A stretch of DNA of 64,000 bases from Conchocele bisecta (taxonomy: Eukaryota; Mollusca; Bivalvia; Lucinida; Thyasiridae), in assembly GCA_029237695.1 (NCBI GenBank), contig CM055279.1, forward strand, positions 19,905,919 through 19,969,918. Direction: 5' to 3'. The position numbers and the translations under genes are program-made. This document shows positions 11,281 through 23,339 of this stretch, one piece after another; the first letter of the stretch is position 1; the number at the start of each line of letters is the position of its first letter. The notes below the pieces were generated by a model that was given only the letters and a program-made list of their open reading frames with translations, ran no database searches and was not told where the DNA came from.

Positions 11281-11424
11281 TGTCATCGACCTAATGATGT
11301 GTAAAGTGAAGTTTTAACTGGTGTAGAGTTTCTTCACGCGAGCCATAACCCTCAACTCCGCAGAAGACTGTTTCCCTGTGATGTCCTTGGGAAGTGTGAA
11401 ATAGGACAGGAATACTTGCCAGTT

Positions 11425-12000
11425 TAATTAATGCAGTTTAACGGCCTGTTAACAGCTATGGGCATTTTGGGCCAGGTTAACGGGGTCAAATCCCATATTT
11501 CACTTTCATCGATAGGGAGAAAGTCACAGAAATATATATATTCAGCTGTGAAATAAGAAAAAACCTGATCTGGTGCCAGGTTCTCGCCACACCAGTCACT
11601 TAGCCCCAGCTTCTAAAAGTAATGATATTAGTATTAATCTTATTACTTTTATGATGGGTATAACCTGATTCAACTCTCAAGTAGCAAGAAAGCCAATCAT
11701 GCACCTGAGGGTAAAACCAGGGATATTGGGATTTCAGTAAGGATGATTTGATTGAATGGTGTTTAATGGCATGTCAACAGCTGAGGTTAAAGACTTGTGA
11801 TGGGGGTAAATCCCAAAATCAGAAACTAAATATTTAAAGAGAAATTTAAAACCCAGCCCTGAAATTACATGTAGAATAACCTGACCTGGTGCCAGTTACT
11901 CGCCACACCAGTCACTTGAACCCACTCCCCAAAAGCAATATGATTAGTACTAACATTATTATTTTTATAATGGTATAACCGGATTCAACTCTCACGTATC
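11425..12000. repeat. Two adjacent copies of SINE-like repeat S
   Basis: Copies at about 11425-11700 and 11750-12000. Both hold 'acggcctgttaacagc'-type starts, 'cagc(t/c)ctgaaat', 'cctgatctggtgccag', 'ctcgccacaccagtcactt' and 'caactctca(a/c)gta'. A partial tail of the same repeat occurs at 13490-13600. Confidence 0.6.
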
Positions 12001-12424
12001 AAAAATGTACCTGCGGGTCAAACCAGGGATATCGGGATTCTGGTAAGGATGAAACCCATTGTTAAATGTACCCTTTGCATACTCCCAACCAACCACCAAC
12101 AGTAAGGATGAAACCGTCGTTAAATTTACCCTTCCCATGCTCCGACCAGCCGCCCACCAGATGAGATTTGAAACCCAGCTACCATTCCTACATGACCTTG
12201 GCTGTTGCTGGGACATAAAACCCATTCTCTTTCACCACCCATGTGGCTTAAATAGCCAATGTCAACGCCAAGTTTTGGCAAAATTTGCATTAAAGGTTTT
12301 TGACTATCTGTTATTATAACACTCCAACACTAAATCATATTGACTTGAAACATCACATACGTATGTGTCATCACTTGTATTTTCATTCTATAGCCCGCCC
12401 ATTATTGACCTATGTTCAATGTCA

Positions 12425-12515
12425 AATGAGGGATGGGTTGTGGAATAGGGGTTAGAACACCTGACTTCCAATGCGGAGGTTGTGGGTTCAAACCTTGCCT
12501 AGGGCATCAACAAAT
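12425..12515 (+). repeat. tRNA-like SINE head
   Basis: 'ttagaacacctgacttccaa' followed by 'tgtgggttcaaacctt' has the layout of a tRNA anticodon stem and a pol III B box (GGTTCAAACC against the consensus GGTTCGANTCC). The body downstream (12515-12580) is not tRNA-like, so this is better read as a tRNA-derived SINE than a functional tRNA; the acceptor stem does not pair. Confidence 0.5.
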
Positions 12516-12585
12516 ACTTTCATAGTATTTCCTTCCCACTGGTTTCACTTTCACTGGTTTTTATTGAAGGTCAAAAGACTAAGGA

Positions 12586-12715
12586 AAGTTGACATTCTTG
12601 ACTTTCGAGTCGGAATTCTTGAGTTTCGAGTTGAAAGCTTCAAGTTAATATTCTCGAGTTTCAAGTTGAGAACATGGAGTTTCGAGTTGCAAGACACTAA
12701 TGTCATGTTGAGGAC
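12586..12715. repeat. Minisatellite, about 22-bp unit (TTCGAGTTG...)
   Basis: Five to six degenerate units of 'cttgagtttcgagttg' type. The frames over it are open only because of the repeat. Confidence 0.6.
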
Positions 12716-13787
12716 ATAATTATGGGACCCCTGATCATCATATGATTCAAACAATTGCTTCGTAAAAGTGATGGAATATATGTATAACATATATATGAAC
12801 ACTGCCTCCTTACTGTATCATATACGGCACATGGAGTGGCCAAGTCGGCGATCTTTGTGTGTGTGTCAGCCATCAGCTAGTTTCACCTCTTCCGGCATTT
12901 GACAAAGAACTGACAATGAAAACTAGAACATATGATATAATGTGGCCAATCATACATAGAAAAGCCAAGAAAACAGACTCATATAAATTATACTACACCA
13001 AGATGTATTTCAAATGAGATATTGGTGTATATTTGCCAACATTCTCAAAATGTACATAAACTAACGTGTACACTTTTCCTAGACACTGTACTGTGATATA
13101 GGTAAATACACATGGGCGAGATATACTCTCACCATATAAAGCTCCATTGCATTATTGTGATAGTGTCTAATAACAGATAGTAAATGTAAATGTATTTACG
13201 AAGCCATTATCTTTGAATCAAACGTGATCAAGTATAGAACGGTTCCTCAACTTACTTATAGAAGACTTCAAATAAGCTCAACTTACTTATAGAAGTAGGT
13301 TTTGTATGTACAGCATATACAATGCATGTCCCCTCACCCCAGCGGTAAACATTTGGGCAGTTCTCATAGTTGTGTACTCGAAACAAGAATTCTGATGCAA
13401 AACTTGAGAATGGAAACTTGAATATTGTAATTCTAAACATGCTAAACTTGAAGATGATCCCAAAGTCACAACTGAATATGTACAAATATATATCCTCAGC
13501 TCACCAGAATAATTTAGCTCCACTTCCTAAAAGATAAAGGATTAGTACTAATCTTCTTACTTTTAGTATGGGTATCACCGGACTCCACAATCAAGTATCA
13601 AGAAATGACAAAATAAAATGTACTCTATTTTTCATGAAAATTATTGGTTTATTACATTGTAAAGAAAATCTACTGTAAAAACGACATTACAAATTATCTA
13701 GTGTCGTTCTGAAATCACGTGACCCCATACTCTGAAAGGGCAAATGGAAATAATGTAACATTCACTTTTTATCAACACAGATCACAT
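12716..13787. other. Non-coding, AT-rich, mostly featureless
   Basis: No supportable gene. Contains a 'ctcaacttacttatagaag' direct repeat (13248 and 13277) and a SINE-like repeat S tail at 13490-13600. Confidence 0.35.
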
Positions 13788-14022
13788 ATGTGGCTGTGAC
13801 TGGAGAAATAGTGCTTATGGGTTTTGCAACCAGTATAGCTCCAGATCAGACTGCACAGTCTGATCAGGATCTGCACTGTTCGCCATTCCGTGAATGATAC
13901 ACATGTCATGCTTCTACCAAGCTACATAGACAACCATGCTATCAGAGTGTGCTATTGGATCAGGAGCTACACTGGTCACAAATCCCATAAGCCCCATTTC
14001 TCCAGTCACATCCACATATAGC
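13788..14022. mobile_element. Full-length foldback family G element
   Basis: Inverted ends 'tatgtggctgtgactggaga' and 'tctccagtcacatccacata', then 'gatcagactgcacagtctgatc' forming an inner palindrome. This is the best complete copy (about 235 bp) and lets the fragments elsewhere be recognised. No ORF. Confidence 0.75.
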
Positions 14023-14436
14023 CCCCAGCCGAGAAAATGGACCTGACAACATGTCCAACAATTGTAGATAGAGAGGTCCACTTGGCAGTATAAAATCTAA
14101 TTGTTTTGCTGATGACAGTAATTCAAACAACGTAGGTCATGATCAGATCTATGCACTCACCGTGCCGATTGCACATGTTCTAGGGTTCCTTTTCTCAGCC
14201 GGTAGCTCATAATATTCCCAATAAACCACACTTTTCAATATCTGTATCATCGACGGGATTTATTGATCAAATTGTGAAGTTGTGAACAATGAGTAGCCTG
14301 GTCAGATACAATTAGTGTTATCTGATATCGTATAGATGGTTATCTGCATAATTAAACAAGAAATGCGTCTGTCGAACGCGGATCCACCTGCAGCATATTT
14401 GAGAAACTGTGACAAAGTGGTTAACCGAAAAGTGTG

Positions 14437-14475
14437 ACGGACGGATGGACAGACGGACAGACGGACAGACGGACG
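14437..14475. repeat. GACGGACA-type microsatellite
   Basis: Tetranucleotide tract 'gacggacagacggacagacg'. A shorter related run lies at 14637-14658. Confidence 0.7.
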
Positions 14476-14979
14476 AACTTACATTTCGGAGCTTAGGGGG
14501 TACTTGCTATATAAAAGATCAAAGGAAATACCCCGTAAGACACAATAGGCTTACGGGGTACGGAATAAGTTCCATTGTCTTCTATTGTCTTAGGCCACGC
14601 CCCCTACCACATAAGTACCCTAAGGTGTGCCTGGACAGACGGATGGACGGATGGACCCAGTGGCATAAAACAACAGCACATGTATATTTCAGATGAGCGG
14701 GGCCCATAATCATGAAATCAGTCCAATTTTCGTGTTTTTACGGATAATTTCTGAACTGTTCACAAAATATCTGTAACGGGTGCATTAAAGGCACTGGGTC
14801 TGCGATATGCCTAGAATGTGATGAAACACATTAGGACAAAATAGGTTAATTTAGATCGTATTTCTGGAACCAAATTATATGTACAAGTCGCCTGTAAACA
14901 TTTGATATTTATGCAAATAATAAGTGCATAATACAGAAAAATAACTAGAAAATGTGTTCATTGAACACGGATGCCCCAC

Positions 14980-15150
14980 ATGCATGTATCACTTTGATAG
15001 TAAACGAGGCAAAATTCTAAGTCGAAAATGGGGGAGATAATCGATGACCCGGGGGTCGAAAGAATCAAAATAAACTGTATGCATCTACTCCTAAGAAAGC
15101 TACATACAAAGTTTCAGGTCTGTAGCTATTACTGTTTAAAAGTTTTACGA
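14980..15150 (-). repeat. Dispersed single copy of the 7.2-8.95 kb array unit
   Basis: Inverse orientation; holds 'gggggagataat', 'tgacccgggggtcga', 'gcatctactc' and 'ctacatacaaagtttcaggt'. It shows that the tandem unit also exists as an interspersed repeat. Confidence 0.6.
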
Positions 15151-15189
15151 GGTACGTTTTTATCTTTGACTCTTTAGTTACCTGGGAGT

Positions 15190-15495
15190 TGAATTGGGTT
15201 ATTGACAATTATAAAAGTAGTAATATTATTACAGATCCTACTGCTTTTGGGAGGGGCAAAGTGATTTTGATGTGGCGCGGACCTGTCATCAGATCAGGAT
15301 TATTCTGATTTCAGGGCTGAATATATAGTTTTGTTATTGTAAATATTCAGTTCTTATTTTGGGATCCCCCCCCCCATTTGTACATGTACTTGTACAGGTT
15401 ATGTATGGGATTTAGTACTAAACCCATTGACCCGGCCTTAAATGACCTTAGCTGTTGATAGGCCGTTAAACCCCAACAAACAAACAAACAAACAA
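15190..15495 (-). repeat. SINE-like repeat S, minus strand
   Basis: Contains the complement of the family core ('taggccgttaaaccccaac', 'ttagtactaaacccattgac', 'gatttcagggctgaatata') and ends in (CAAA)n, the complement of the (TTTG)n start at 3199. Confidence 0.65.
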
Positions 15496-15667
15496 ACTAT
15501 CCGAGACACAGTACCTTTAATGGCAGAGAGTTAGTATATGTGCTACAGTGTGTAGGCTCAACATTACATGTACTATATTTTAAATGAGGAAAATAAAAGC
15601 AGCAGCAACTGTTATATGTTGTGTCTCATTATATTCATGTACATGTATCTACATGTATTTAAGTATA

Positions 15668-15785
15668 CAGGGTCCAGTTGCTCAAAGCCTCTGTTAGCTC
15701 AACAGACTATTAAATCCTTAACAATGTTAAGGATTTAACAGTCTGTCAAGCTAACATCTATAGGCTTTGAGCAACCGGGCCCTAG
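15668..15785. mobile_element. 118-bp perfect hairpin MITE (CAGGGTCCAGTTGCTCAAAGCCT)
   Basis: The whole element folds on itself: the left 'ggtccagttgctcaaagcct' pairs with the right 'aggctttgagcaaccgggcc', and the centre 'ccttaacaatgttaagg' continues the stem. It is the most compact foldback in the window. Confidence 0.8.
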
Positions 15786-16159
15786 TTGTCATCAGTATAA
15801 TGCTGAAAAATTAACAGTTTTTGAGATGACATGTACTGAGAAAATGGATCTTCTGACCGTGTGATAGATGTAGACCCAGATCACCAGTCATAGTCGAGCA
15901 GTCTGATCCGGGTCTACACTGTTTGTTATAACTCTAGGTTAGCGCAAGGATTATGAAATTTAATAGTCAAAATTAATGTTACCTTAAACAAAATTTTACA
16001 TTACCAGTAGCTCCAATATTTGCAAAACTACTTTTTCCAATCATAGCCTTTCCGTAACCAAATTCTGAAATATTAGTAGCCAAATCACTGTTACAGTAAC
16101 AAAATGGTTTCTGCAGCTACCAGTAGCACCAGCCTATGTTATTTAACAATGGAATGTCT

Positions 16160-16745
16160 AGCATACTTTTACACGGTGGGTATAGTACGTCACATGCACC
16201 TGCTATTTGGATGGGATGCACTGAATCAGGTAAGAACATTTTAACGCAATTATGCGCAGATACCCCGGAAAATTGATCAGCAACACCTGTGGATGTTCTA
16301 GTCCCCGTAGATTCAGCCATTTAGGAGTTATTTTGAGAAAATCTGCATATACATTTGGCTGGAATTAAGGAAAGATGGGGTGCACTTGGGTATAAAATTC
16401 AAGTTTTCCTGACCGATTGGTGAATGTGCAATATTATTGATTGCATGCGTGTTCGTGCATCTCTTTTCGTGGCTATAAACTGCATTTTCGAACGATTTTG
16501 GGGCATATCGGAGTGCACCCCATCAGTCCTTATTTCCAGCAAAAAGGGGGCAATGGCAGGTTTGCTTATCAATTTTCCGGGATAGCTGTGCTTAATCGCA
16601 TCAAAATCTCGTCAAAATCGCGAATGTGAAAAATAAAAAAAAGTATGGTCTGAATTGGAGGGTTTTCCCTACCTAATTCAGTGCACCCCATCCCAATAGC
16701 AGGTGCCTGTGACAAACTATACCCACTGTGTTTGAACAAACATAT
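16160..16745. mobile_element. Foldback element with about 60-bp termini
   Basis: 'gggtatagtacgtcacatgc', 'acctgctatttggatgggat' and 'gcactgaatcagg' (16175-16235) are inverted at 16673-16738. The interior has inverted 'ggggtgcac' / 'gtgcacccc' motifs. No ORF. Confidence 0.6.
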
Positions 16746-17035
16746 TCACATCTATACTGGAAGTCAAATTAACTGCATAAAGTCTGTAAACACTGGTCAT
16801 AAAATAATTGTTTGTCGGCTGTTCTCTATCTGGCCAAGGGTCTTGTGTACATGGTGTCTTCTCTTCTCCACCCTCCCTGCTGATTGTTGATATCGATCGA
16901 TCCAGATCTTGCACAGTGGAAAATCCGGTGTTCACATGTTCACATGGCCCAGTTCGAGTCCAGGCTTGATGCATTGCTGTTTTCCTGAAGAAAAAAAAAA
17001 CAACATATTTTTTATGTCGAAAGTTGTTGATAGAA

Positions 17036-17160
17036 TGACCATGGTCATGTGTAAACAGCAGTGTGATTTTAATTTACCAAATTAAAATTTTGAAATACCC
17101 AATTGCTTCAGAAATGATGGAGTGAAAATACTCAATTACTAATTCCTTATCTGGAGCCCT
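17036..17160. mobile_element. MITE family C, right-end fragment
   Basis: Ends 'ccttatctggagccct' and shares 'cccaattgcttcagaaatga' with 5510-5560 (inverted) and 59695-59715. Confidence 0.6.
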
Positions 17161-17419
17161 CATTAATGTAAGGAAGCTATTCATGACAGTTGGCGATTTG
17201 GTGGCCCATACATGACATTGTATATAAATCCTATGAAAGTGGTGGGTCCTGTTCCATCGCCCGGGAATCGCTATTTCGTACCTCGGGTTAATTGCCAATT
17301 AATTAATAACACAAAATATAATAAAATTACATCAACAGATATGCATCGAAACATCTGATTATGTCACCAAATTACAAAATACAAGTAATTCACCCAAAGA
17401 CTTTTTTGTGTCAAACAAA

Positions 17420-18022
17420 TATGTGACTGGAGAAATGGGGCATATGGGTTTTACGACCAGTGTATATCCAGATCAGCATGTGCATCCGCACTCCGCGGTC
17501 TGATCAGGATCTGGACTGTTTGTCATTCCATTAATGAAACACCCCGTTGTGCATCTAACAAGCAATATGTAGAGTTTATTCAACTACCATTTTGAAATAC
17601 CGGATTTATATCACGAGACATCTGGAAGTCTTATAAAGAAACGAGCGAGTGCGGAGCACAAGTTTCTTTGTCGGATTTACAGATATCAAGGGAAATAAAA
17701 GCTGGTATTTCAGAATGGTAGTGTATATTACATGCTTTTCAAAAAATGTGAAATTTGCTCTTAGACCAGCTTATAACATCAAAATTGACAATTTTGACGT
17801 TCGCGTATGAAATGTTTCTTCGCTGGAAATGACGTTTCGCTATATATAGTGTCTAGGAGGAAATATTTCCATCAAGGATATAAATGCTACCAGAAATATG
17901 GTAAATCACTAGGTAGCATGTAATATAGATCGCTATCAGGCTACACGAGTGTTCTATTTGATCAGGGGCTACATTGGCCACAAATCGACAAAGCCTCATT
18001 TCTCCAGTCACTTCTACATATG
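17420..18022. mobile_element. Foldback family G element split by a nested insertion (about 17575-17925)
   Basis: The left arm (17420-17570, 'gtgactggagaaatggggca') and right arm (17926-18022, 'tctccagtcact') belong to one family G copy. The intervening segment has inverted ends 'ctaccattttgaaatac' and 'gtatttcagaatggtag' (17582 and 17710), so it holds a separate hairpin-bearing insertion. Confidence 0.55.
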
Positions 18023-18093
18023 TACATGTACATCACATTATGAGTAGATTGCTAATTCTATGTTAGCTGGCCAACTAACATCTACATGTGTAT

Positions 18094-19005
18094 TTAACTG
18101 TTTCAACACTACCTGTATAGTGGTATTGCCAAATGGTGTAGATCCAAATGAGCTGGCTTGTGATGAGCCGTCTCATCAGAATCTGCACTTTTTGCAAATA
18201 ATTTTCTTATTTTTGACAACAAAAATATCCCCTTTTCATAAATGGACTAGTCTGAAAACCATATTGCGGCGATTGAATTTTCATATTTTTGACAATAAAA
18301 ATATTCCCTTTTCATAAATGGACTAGTCTGAAAACCATTTTGTGGCGATTGGATTGGTCCGGAGTTCAACATATAACAATCCATCACGAGCCGGCTCATC
18401 AGGATCTGCACTTTTTTCAAATACATGTAATTTTCTTATTTTCTGCAACAAAAATATCACCTTTTCATAAATGGACTAGTCTGAAAACCATTTTGTGGCG
18501 ATTAGATTGGTCCGGAAATCAACATATAAAAATCCATCACGAGCCGGCTCATCAGGATCTGCACTTTTTTCAAATACATGTAATTTTCTTATTTTTTGCA
18601 ATAAAAATATCCCCTTTTCATAAATAGAATAGTCTGAAAACCATTTTGTGGCGATTGGATTGGTCCGGAAATCAACATATAAAAATCCATCACGAGCCGG
18701 CTCATCAGGATCTGCACTTTTTGCAAATAATTTTCTTATTTTTTACAACAAAAATATCCCCTTTTCATAAATGGACTAGTCTGAAAAACATTTTGTGGCG
18801 ATTGGATTGGTCCGGAAATCAACATATAAAAATCCATTACGAGCCGGCTCATCAGGATCTGCACTTTTTGCAAATAATTTCTTATTTTTAACCACAAAAA
18901 TATCCCCTTTTCATAAATGGACTAGTCTGAAAATAATTTTATAGCAATTGGATTGGTCCAAAAATCCATTCCAATTTCTAGTTACTAATGGGTGAAAGGA
19001 TTAAA
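18094..19005. repeat. Satellite array (about 150-bp unit, 5-6 copies) inside a MITE
   Basis: Units share 'gagccggctcatcaggatct', 'ccccttttcataaatggact', 'agtctgaaaacc' and 'gcgattggattggtccgg', spaced about 145-153 bp apart. The outer ends 'aactgtttcaaca' (18096) and 'ggtgaaaggatta' (18990) match the ends of the single-unit MITE at 22402-22637. Open frames here (for example 18289-18891) come from the repeat, whose length is often a multiple of three. Confidence 0.8.
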
Positions 19006-21559
19006 TTATAACATTCATTTTATTTTACCTCAGTTTATGACCCGGCTTTTTCATCAAAACAAATTTAAAATATGCAAATATATATGTGAATATACCAAAA
19101 AAATAAATAAACAAGAATGCATACCGCGAAATGACCAAACATTATGGTCGATTCGTAACTATATTTACGAAATTACCAGAAAACATGCGCCTATGGGTAC
19201 GAATTTACCAAACACGGAACGAAATGGTAGGAGTACGAAATGACCCAGACACCATAAAACAGTAGTTTTATGTGAAATAAACGAATAAACTTTCGTATGT
19301 GTCCGAGGATGTGAAGCGGAACATAAAATTACCTGATTACACAGTAAGGCCAGTCGTCGTTAGGTGATCCGAGAAGATATTTTCCAATATTTATTTTATT
19401 TACAAAAATGTCAAAATGCTTCCGGAATGCGCTATGTGTAATACGTCATCAAGTTGTGCATATATACGGGGGTTACAAACAGTACAGCAGAGAAATTACC
19501 GGAGCGAATCGGGATTGGTCACGGAGTTATCCAGCGGCTTTCGGGAAATGTCTCAGGGTACACGCACCTACTGAAACACTCACCTGCTGTTTGTTGATCA
19601 ACAACTATTGATATTTGTGTACCAAAATCACTGCACACAGTTTCGAAGAGTGTCTAAATGGAAAACTGTTTGATTTATTCATGGGAAAACCCAATAGGAG
19701 GTGAAATTCGGCGACTTGAGCCGTACAGGGGCTCTAAGACTCACCGCCAGATGGTTCAATATGTCAGTAAAGAAATTAATCAGGTTCCATATTTTGAACT
19801 ACTGGACTGGTTGTACGTATGTAACAGGGTTTGACAAGACAATGTTACATACACACTAATTTTGGTTATATTTTGTTCAATGGTTATGCTTCCGATGGAC
19901 AAATTATGTGTGTCCTGCAATAGAGTTAGACAGCTCACAGAAATGTACGATCTCTTTCGACGCAATGAAAAGGGCAAGATCAATATGAAATACTTGCACA
20001 TACTAGGACATGTTAAAAATGTCCCCCTTTTTCACATAAAAAGTGTGAGATACATACATATTGAAGAACTGTACAGCTTGTTCAATCAACTTCAATAACC
20101 TATGTTTTGGTACTGCTAGATAGTCCATATGTGTATTCATATAACTGAAGTCGTTAAAGTGTTCCATCTCAATATTTCTCTTTTTATGTAGTGTTTAGAT
20201 GGAATTGACAACGCTCACTCGTTGCTTACGCGGAAGCCGACGCACACTCGTGTATTATGTCCAGCTATTCAAAATGTACAATGGAATATCATCTATATAA
20301 TCGATTTGCTTTTCCCTTTTAATAATCTGGCCCTGTGGCGTAAATAAATCAAGCCGGATTGCCCCATACCTTGGACAATCCTCAGTGATAGTTGCAATTA
20401 CGTCCGAGAGTCACATATAATAGTCCTTCTGAGTTTCTTAGTCCCGTTCATTCACAATACAGTCCCCCAATCCCTCTCCAGCCACCCTTCACAACCAATC
20501 ACAACACCCCCAGTCCCGACAATACATCCAAAAATCAGAACCCGAGAACGATCACGTACCTAAAGTAGGGTAGGGATAATAGTGGATAACACCTTATACA
20601 ACAACGCGAAGTACATTCCCGACAGGGAGCCACACCCGTCCCTACCACACAAGTATATTGCAAAGAAAATAACATAAATACAACTTAACAATATACCCCA
20701 CCCACATAAAGTGGTAATTAATTATAATCTCTTTGAAATACTTTCAATAAATATCATTCTGTTATGTTCATTACATTACTATATTACATTAATGATTATA
20801 TGATATTAAATAGTGATTAATTTTACATGTATTGCCTTTTTTATCTTCTTGTCGCTTCTTGTTTATCGCTTCTTGTCGCTAATATTGTTCTTGTCACTTT
20901 TTAGTGAGACCGCTTTTTCATAGTTTGAACTTCAAATCATCGTCTTCATCGCAAGATATCGTCCGACATCGTTTTTATCACGTGAACAATAAAATAAAGC
21001 ATAACATCAATGCAAGTTAAACTTGATATATTTTTACTGACATTATATCTATTTTCACTTCAAGCAATGTGTCGTGTTGTTATATGACGTTTACGTTTTA
21101 CTTCTGAATTCTCTGAAAATCAGACCTGTGATTTCCTAGAATATCTAAAAATAGTAACATAGGTTCAGAAACCTATGGCGGGCTGTTGCTTGTCATAAAA
21201 TATGTGTTCTGAAGTTGGACTATCATGATTATAAAGCACACATATTTTATGATTTCAAACAATTTATAACTGATATGTTTCAGTTGAGAAAAAGAATGAA
21301 AGTGTAAATCACTTGGTTTGTTCAAGTTTTCAAGATAGTTCCCATTGTTGACAGGTTTCTTTTTCAAGTTGTATTACACTGAACACATTTAGCACACGTG
21401 TAGTCCACCATTGTATGTCAAAAACTATTCTATGAAATTTCCACGCCTATATGGGAACATATTCAAGAGGATGATGACAGGCAGGTCACTTCCTTAGGAA
21501 TCACATGTGGAAGTAAGAAACAAAATACTATTATCAGATAACTGAATAATATATTAGGA
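19006..21559. other. Non-coding, no clear feature
   Basis: No gene I can support. Short open frames at 19408-19611 and 19862-20098 lack start context, splice sites or recognisable motifs. Confidence 0.35.
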
Positions 21560-21930
21560 GTTTAGGGAGTCATTGCCCCCATGATTTCTCCAGTCACATC
21601 CAGCCAACATATTAGATTGATACAGATTTCCTAAGTCGGCATGTGCTGTTATGTTGACGTAAAACTAACTTCCTGAAATTCTGTATTTTCTATACCTACC
21701 CATAAATCTTCACCGAAACTGAAAGTAGAAAGCGGTGGAAATTCCCAGTCTGCGGAGCATTGTGGGTAATTCGGAATACATAGCGTAAATTGGATAATGT
21801 GGGAAATGGCATTCGGTAGAGAGGTAGCCCATGTTAACCAGATGTCCAGCCAGCCTGCAAGGAGCCGTTCGGTAGAATAAAACACCTTTAAATCGACAGA
21901 GTGGTTGGTCCAATAACGTGGAAACCTAGC
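21560..21930. repeat. Interspersed repeat R, copy 1
   Basis: About 350 bp with the same order of blocks as 50605-50975: 'atttctccagtcacatcca', 'gaaagtagaaagcggtggaa', 'attcccagtctg', 'gagcattgtgggtaatt' and 'ggataatgtgggaaatggca'. The two copies are in the same orientation, 29 kb apart, on either side of the retrotransposon. Confidence 0.7.
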
Positions 21931-22401
21931 CTCCATATAACCGTGAAACTAGCTGCAAAGCTATAGTGGACAGCAGAATTGTATCGCTAGATGCAAGGAC
22001 CATACATACAACCGTCCCAGGTAGATGGCATCCTACCCAGTGACAATTCCTTACTTGATGAAGTTGAATACATATCAGGCACATATGCTACAACCTCCAT
22101 ATTCAGAGGCTAACAATACTCAACCAAATAGGCAAAACACGTAAACAAGATGGCGAACACCAAATTAATCCATGATATGGCACACCAAATTAAGAATTTC
22201 AGCTAGCTAGAAGCCCTTTATATAACTGCATGTGACATGTATGTACATAATCGTGACAATCATAACTACCGGCCGTAACAGCTGCCGGGTAGGCCTATAG
22301 ATGGAAGGCGCCATCTATCGACGAAAGAAAAAAAGTTGCAGTGAAAAAGTAAGAACGAACATACACAGTGCCACCTCTTGGAAGGAAGTTTTTCTGGATT
22401 G

Positions 22402-22637
22402 TAACCCTTTCAACACCACATGCCTGTTTTATGGTATTGGCAAAACGTGTAGATCCAGATGACGAGCCGGCTCAACAGGATCTGCACTTTTTGCAAGTAA
22501 TTTTAATTTTTTTTGAGAACAAAAACACACCCTTTTCATAAATGGACTAGTCTGAAAATCATTTTGTGACGATTGGATTGGTGGGAAAATTAACATATCG
22601 AAATCCATTCCAGTCACTTAGGGGTGAAAGGGTTAAT
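22402..22637. mobile_element. MITE with AACCCTTTCA termini (single-unit relative of the 18-kb satellite)
   Basis: Ends 'taaccctttcaacacca' and 'aggggtgaaagggttaa' are inverted. The body holds one copy of the unit that is repeated 5-6 times at 18094-19005. Confidence 0.7.
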
Positions 22638-23059
22638 TTGCTGATCACGTCCTTTCCAGAATCACCGATTGGCGTGTCGGTCAATTTACACAATCACTGA
22701 CGTAGAAACGAAACTGTGAACAATAGGAACACGAATTCCGCCAAGAGAATTACATGCTAAAAACACGAAAATTGTCAAGGTTGAGGAAACTGTTTAACAT
22801 AAAAAAATGGCTAAGTGTTTTCACAACCATGTGAAAGGTCAATAAGGTCATGGTCATATTAATGGCGGCATGAGTGTGTTCCAAATACTCACATGTATCA
22901 AGTGTCAACATTTTTAAGTAATCCTTCCACAAACATGTTGACATTTCGGATGACGACGCGGAAGACAGCGACGACGACGACGACGGAAAAAGCGGCGTCT
23001 ATAGTCGCGCCGTCTGCTAAAGTAGGGTGACAAAAATCGAGAATAGCATATATTTTTTT

Positions 23060-23287
23060 TAAATCAGTTCATTTACTGAAGGCATCTATTACTGGTATTC
23101 AGGGGCATTTTGGCTGTGACAATGTAATAAATTCAGTATAATAATTCTGCATACTTTTAATTATCAAATATATGCAGTCGTTAGTTCTATATGAAATAAT
23201 GCATTTCTGGAAATATAAATGATTACTCCCTCAAAGTATACTTAGCTAGATAAGTATGCTTAGCAATTTTGGTCAAATCGGCTACAG
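23060..23287. mobile_element. Foldback family T copy
   Basis: Shares 'ggctgtgacaatgtaataaa', 'tcagtataataattctgcat' and 'caaagtatactt' with 59845-60195, and ends 'aaatcggctac' like 9935-10172. Confidence 0.6.
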
Positions 23288-23339
23288 GTCCGACGACAGG
23301 CCACGCGACTGCCGTACCAATAACTTTTACAAAATACGA

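Noticed and set aside
12430..12510. tRNA gene
   Set aside because: It has a B-box-like sequence, but the acceptor stem does not pair and it continues into a non-tRNA body; a SINE head is more likely.
18289..18891. Long plus-strand open frames with HIKIHHEPAHQDLHF repeats
   Set aside because: They are translations of a 150-bp satellite inside a MITE; no start context, no domain, and the same DNA is non-coding at 22402-22637.
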